From Ligula intestinalis (taxonomy: Eukaryota; Platyhelminthes; Cestoda; Diphyllobothriidea; Diphyllobothriidae), in contig JAYGXS010000004.1 in the NCBI GenBank assembly GCA_036362985.1, positions 35,159,540 through 35,223,539 of the forward strand: 64,000 nt of DNA, written 5' to 3'. Below the pieces are notes generated by a model. That model did no database searches, was not told the origin of the DNA, and saw nothing but the letters and a program-made list of their open reading frames with translations. Positions 42,101-48,100 of the stretch are shown piece after piece. Position 1 is the stretch's first letter; each line of letters opens with the position of its first letter. Both the position numbers and the translations under genes were made by a program.

Positions 42101-45100
42101 GATATTTTAGTCACGCCAGGATACCGAATTTGAACGAGCTTCTTTCTGCACGCCTGCAAGAGTCCAGGAAAGACTATCTATGTAGCATGTATTTTTGACA
42201 TTGACCATTGACGTCCTAATAAATTTCGCTTTAGTTCACAGAAAATATGAATTAAAGTATGCTGTTTTTGACCCATTTGGTCGCAAGATACGACTTCCCC
42301 AAACGCTCACCTGAGGATGATAATGTTTCCTAAGTTGCCAAAATTTTGAACCATATCAGCCGTTACACTCGTATTCAAATTTGTATCATCTATATAATAT
42401 ATAGACTCCGCCTGAGTAAAAACCGACATTTCTTAACGGTAGGTGTAAAACGCCACATTTATTTCATCAATTTGTAGATTTTTTCTATAAAATACTTTTG
42501 AATGCAAAAGTGCATTCAAAATCAATAGGAGAATGCATGCTATTAAAATGGCATTATTTGCGGGATGTCTGTTTTGCAGGTGGATATGAAAAAATTCATT
42601 CAAAAGCCGGCATCCTACATTACCCAAGGTATCTTCCTAGCTTAGGATGAAGAAAGATCAACATAAGAACACTGTCGAGGTGATATGCGGGAATCGAAAA
42701 CATTTCATAATTTCTGTTGATATTTAATTAGATTGAGAGTCTACTGTAGTGGTTTCCTTGCGCCATGAGCCGAAAAAACAAATGGTGGAATGTACCCCAC
42801 GCACCTTTCTTACGTTTACACTGCAGTTTTCAGACATGTATTCTTCAATTTCGTCAGCCCGATTGATTGGATTATCAATGTTTGTCTTCTTTAAAGACAG
42901 ATCGGATGGTAAGTCAAATGGGCCCCAAAGCAGAGCGGGACAAGTGAGTACCGTTAGCGGTCGGCGAAGGTTTATCAACGAGTGTCAATATCTCCCGACT
43001 TAAGACGGCAAGACAACGAGCTTGTAGCTCAATGGTTAGACCGGTTGACTTTTATCGAAAAAGGTCGCGAAATCGAGCCTGGGGTGGTGACTAGGTGACG
43101 ATTGTTTGTAAGCCATTAGTGATTCATCAAGACTCCATTGTGATTGCCCGCAATACTACCTGTCTGACAAACGTGATGCTATTTGAAGCATTTAAAAACT
43201 ATCTTGGTCGAAGATGGGACGCTTGATGCATACATCGTTTGACGACAACTAAACATGTAGCCTTCAGTTTTTACTTTTATGGCGTGCATACCTTATCCAT
43301 TTACGTAGGTGTGAATAACAGAATAGTCTTCAAAGTGGTTGGGAACGGTTTAGGATTAAAGCAAGGCTTGAGGATAAGGCTGGGGCCCTGCATCTCCAGC
43401 ACATACTGCTTTAACCAATCCACCTTTCGATAACCAGTTCCCCTGGTTTACCTTTTTTCACCACCTAAGGTTTTAGTTATTTGCATCGTTCCAATTACAT
43501 GGTCTGTATTAGAGTATGATAATATTTTAACACAAGACTGATAGAAATACGAGCTTTTTTAATAACTTCAGAAGAGTTGCTTAATTCCGCGGCCACCCAC
43601 TCAACTAAAAAAACTGCGTTTGACAACCGCTCCGTACTTCAGGAGTCCTTCTTTTTAATTTATCAATGAACTGATTATTATTACCTTCCTCTTTTTCGAA
43701 ATAATTATGCATGTTCCCCGCTGGATTCATTCGGACAACGTGATTCACTTCAACTCGATAACTCACACATCGTTCGTACTAATTTTCACTTTTAGGAATT
43801 TCCACAGGCCGGATAAGAGGTTCCCTCTTTAAAGGACAAGAACTTAACATCGCCTTCTTTGTCAGCCCGTCCGACGAATTCATATCTGAAAGAGTCAGTA
43901 AATCAATTCCCTGGGACGTAAGTTGCGCAAGACTCTAATTATTATCCAACTCTGCCTATGGAATCGCCAGAGACAAAAATTTGCAGTTTGATCCCTTTTA
44001 TTGAAATTTTGATATAAAGGTTTGGGTATTCTATGGAATACTGAAGCTATTCGCTTGTGGGGGTCCGAGTTCAAATAGGGAACTGGTCAATTGTTACATT
44101 CTTTTTCCTGCCTCATAGGTGGAGCCCGTTTCCTATCAACCAGTCGTTTCGGACTCCGCAGATGAGGGTATCCTACGGTGGATAGGCGGGGTGCCTGAGG
44201 AACCGGCCGAGCCACCACAGCCCCTTCCACGGAATCCTTTTGGTCGTACAGGCCTTGATGGTCGGGGTCGCCTGCCAGCCTTCGGCGAAAATAAAGCTTT
44301 CTACTTGGTGTTTACACTGGATGAGAAATGGGATTATGGTTACATTCCATCCCAGAGTCAGTCTGTTCGAAGACAAGTCCTTCTACGGTCCAATGCCTCT
44401 GGAGGAAACCATCTCCCATGGGTATGAATTGGTAGCGTTATTATTGTACCGGAATTTTACTTCACTGTATATGTCAGCAGATGATTAATCCGAATAAAGT
44501 TAAAATCGTTGTACACGTTGGTGTATCTTAATTTCCCATGAAGTCTTGTGTCTACCTCTGAATAGGGTGAGCTTGAAAAACGAAGGGCCTGACTTAACGT
44601 CCAATATGGCCGCTTATATTAAATATGGTCGACTAAATACAGATTAAGTTCCACAAAAGGATAGCAGCTTTAATCATTTTAATGCACAGTGAGGTTTCAG
44701 TTCAGTTAACTATAGTCAAGTCGAACTGCAGCCGCAGCGTCTGCACCCCTGGAAACAGTTTCGGTGGCTTAGTATCTGTCATTAGCCAGCCATAATAATT
44801 TTCCCCAGACTCGAACCCAGGGTTTGGTGGTAAGAAGCACTATGCTATAAGTGTCATGTCATGGCTCGTGGTCTTTGCGGCTCAAGTCTGGAGTTCTGAC
44901 AAAAGGGATGAACCTAACCGACCGATAGGAGGAATCACTTATCTACTTAAAGTACAGTTCATTGTAAGAAAACTGGCGGGACTGGATAGCGACCCCTAAG
45001 TCAGGATGGGTCGAGTGATATCCATTGATGAACATTCATCTCATAGTAGCAACAATATAATACACTTTTAACTCAGAAGGAGAAAGGGCGTTCACCGGGA

Positions 45101-48100
45101 GAGGTGTATTTGTGGTCTGACGTTTCAAATAGTTATCTCGACTATCCATCTTCAGCGAATGAATCCTCTGCCTCCTGGCTCTCGATATATGCCGCTCCTT
45201 TCGTCCGCGGGCGTAGTCTGCAATTCAGTTCGAGCCGCTCAGCATAGGTTGCGTCTCTAGGTTGTAACGGCTCACCGTACCAGCAGCCTGGTAACCGCCC
45301 ATGCCGACCGACTGCTCGGTTAACCACCATATAAATTTGTCGTTCCCCTACGTTGTGTTAGGAAAATTCTTATCAAAGGATGGTCACGACACGGAAGAAT
45401 CGGGGCCCTCAACCAGTGAATACCTCAACCGACTTACCCAGGCGGCAGACTACGGCAAGGTGGAAGGAAGCCAAACAAACACTGACCCTCTGACTACAGC
45501 CAGCCCCAACGCATGACAGACAGTGGGAGACGGTTACCAGAGGACAAGCGATGGCGAGACAGGGGGAAGCCGAACAAACACTGACTCCCTAGGGGCAGAC
45601 AGTGACAACGCAGAGCGATACGCGATGGGCGGTTATCAGGCTGCTGGTACGGTGAGCCGTTACCACCTAGAGACGCAACCTATGCAGAGCGGCTCGAACT
45701 GAATTGCAGACTACGCCCGTGGAGGAAAGGAGCGGCATATATCGAGAGCCAGGAGGCAGAGGATTCATTCTCTGAAGATGGATAGTCGAGATAACTTTTC
45801 GAAACGTCAGACCACTAATACACCTCTCCCGGTGAACGCCCTTTCTCCTTCTGACTTACCACCTGGGTATCGAATTGTCGCTACTATTACACGTTTAACT
45901 CTCCAACTGTACCATACCACGCTCATCAGTCAGTTGAAACAGGACTGACCGAAGTGAACCACTTGACTCAAGTCCTCAAATATCCTGCCTGAACAGACGT
46001 CACTTTTTCTACTTTCTTGTAGTTCATTTGTAATCATGCACCCACTGAAGACAAAAATGAACTGCTGGAGGTTCTGCTTCTTGCTTACATGCAACGGATG
46101 GCGCTCGACTTGGCTGAGCGCGAGCCTGAATCCTATAACTTCCATAGCAACCTTCCGAAGGAACTGAAGAAATGCGAACTCGACTATGTGAGTAAAGGGA
46201 TTGCATGCGCTGCTTAATTCTGAGCTAGCTTTATACAGTCAAACAGAAATATATCATGAAGTTGGTTTGGCAGATTTGCTTAATTTGAGTTGACCCAAGT
46301 GTGAAAAACTCTAGGCAATTGGCGGGATTTGAACCCGCGTATCAGAGAAAGCCTTTGCTGGAGGCTAATGCTCTACCGCTAAGCTACAAACTCCCGCTTC
46401 ACGCCATGAGTTTAATCACACTTGAACCGATATTACCCGCTCACCTTTTCGCTCATATGGAATGCAAGTTGACTGCCCATGCATGATTTCCTAAGCAATC
46501 ATCTAGAATCCACCAGAGTGACTACTAGGCTGACTTAATTCTTAAGTTGGTTTGGCAGATTTGCTTGATTTGAGTTGAACAAGTGTGATTAACCTCATGG
46601 CGTGAAGCGGGCATTTGTAGCTTAGCAGTAGAGTGTTAGCCTCCGGCAAAGGCTTTCTCTGATACGCGGGTTCAAATTCCGCCAAATGCCTAGAGTTTTT
46701 CATACTTTGGTCAACTCAAAGAAATATATTGCCAGTTTACTTGAAAAGCAGCATTGTATTTTTATTTTTAGATGAGACTGTCATTTTGGGCTCTAACGTT
46801 TCACAGTTATGAACAGTTTTAAAGTGCAATCGTGCCTTTGGAATTTTAGTTGACATAACACGAACTGTGTGTGATATCGATCGCTTGAATATGGTGCTTA
46901 ATGGCCTGATGTTTCATACTTATGCTCGCACTCCGCATCAGAGTCTGAGTCCTCTGGCTGGCTGTTGATTAATATGCAAGATGATCTCGTGGCTTCAAAT
47001 TCTCTGCTCACACACTGCTTGGGCAGGGTAATGAGCAACGTGGGGTGGAAATGCTGGGCGGAGGTTCCGGTGACAAAGAGCCACGTTGATGAGACAGCGG
47101 TTATGCAACTTCGATCTTTGATGACTCCGACGCTGGCTAAAAACAGTGATCAATAGGACCAAAACTGCAAGCAAGTTCTAAATACATGAGAGAGGCCACG
47201 AACAAACTCAGTCAGACCATGTTAGTTTGGATATTGATAGAATCATTTGTAGATCAAGGCAGTGCCGTATGGACCGTCTGTCTGTAGACGCCTTAAAGCT
47301 GTTTGGCCAACAACCGGACTGCCATTAGTTAGCATGCACAAGTACGCGCGAGGGGCGCAGTGTTGCAACAGGAGCCCAACCTAGGACCGACAACAGTTCA
47401 ACAGTTGATTCGCCACTTTCCACAGTGTGTTCCATGGCATGGTGGTTGTGTAGAGATCGTGAATTGCGCATGGATTATTTTAAGTGTTAGTAGACTTGCG
47501 GTCAATCTGTTACACTCCCTCTTCCCCATCAGCCAGAGCATGGTTTCCAGACAGAGTTAAGAGGACCGAAGACGGGATCGTGGAACAGGTGGCCGGAGCC
47601 ATCAGGCCTGACTCCGATCCCGCAGAGTGGGGTAGGACTTAAGGCCATGGGAGGCTGGTGCCTGTGCCTGCACCTACACATGCCACAAAAACAACCCCCT
47701 AGCCCCCTGTTCGGCATTTCTTATGGGAGTGCAACCCAAATAATGACTGTCATGCGCAAGTCTGGTCCGGTGTCGGTTTAGTGAATCCGCCATCTGACAC
47801 AAGACCGTTGGCCAAACTATGACCAATTCACCTGAAACCCAATATATGTAAACATGATAATAATTATTAAAGCCTATTGCCAGTTCTAGCCGGAACTTCA
47901 ACATACTAGGTAGTAAATTGGATTTCCGCGCACAAGTTTGGCCGGCATACAGGACAAAGCAAGCTATGCCTCTTCTCTGACGGGAAAAACTGATAATGCA
48001 ACTTCTCGTTCTCTAGTTAAAACAATACCTTGTTGAGCGTAAGTTTCCAGATTAAATGCGCAAGCGAAACCTGACCTTTCTACGATTCAAATCAGACGAT

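Noticed and set aside
44240..44488. Alternative reading frame through the NUDT9-H exon
   Set aside because: It is open by chance. The NPFGRTGLDGRG motif and splice phases support the other frame.
46608..46690. Functional tRNA gene (Ala-like anticodon GGC)
   Set aside because: Acceptor and T arms pair, but T33 is C, there is an odd 11-nt insert before the T arm, and an inverted near-copy lies next to it, so it is part of a repeat.
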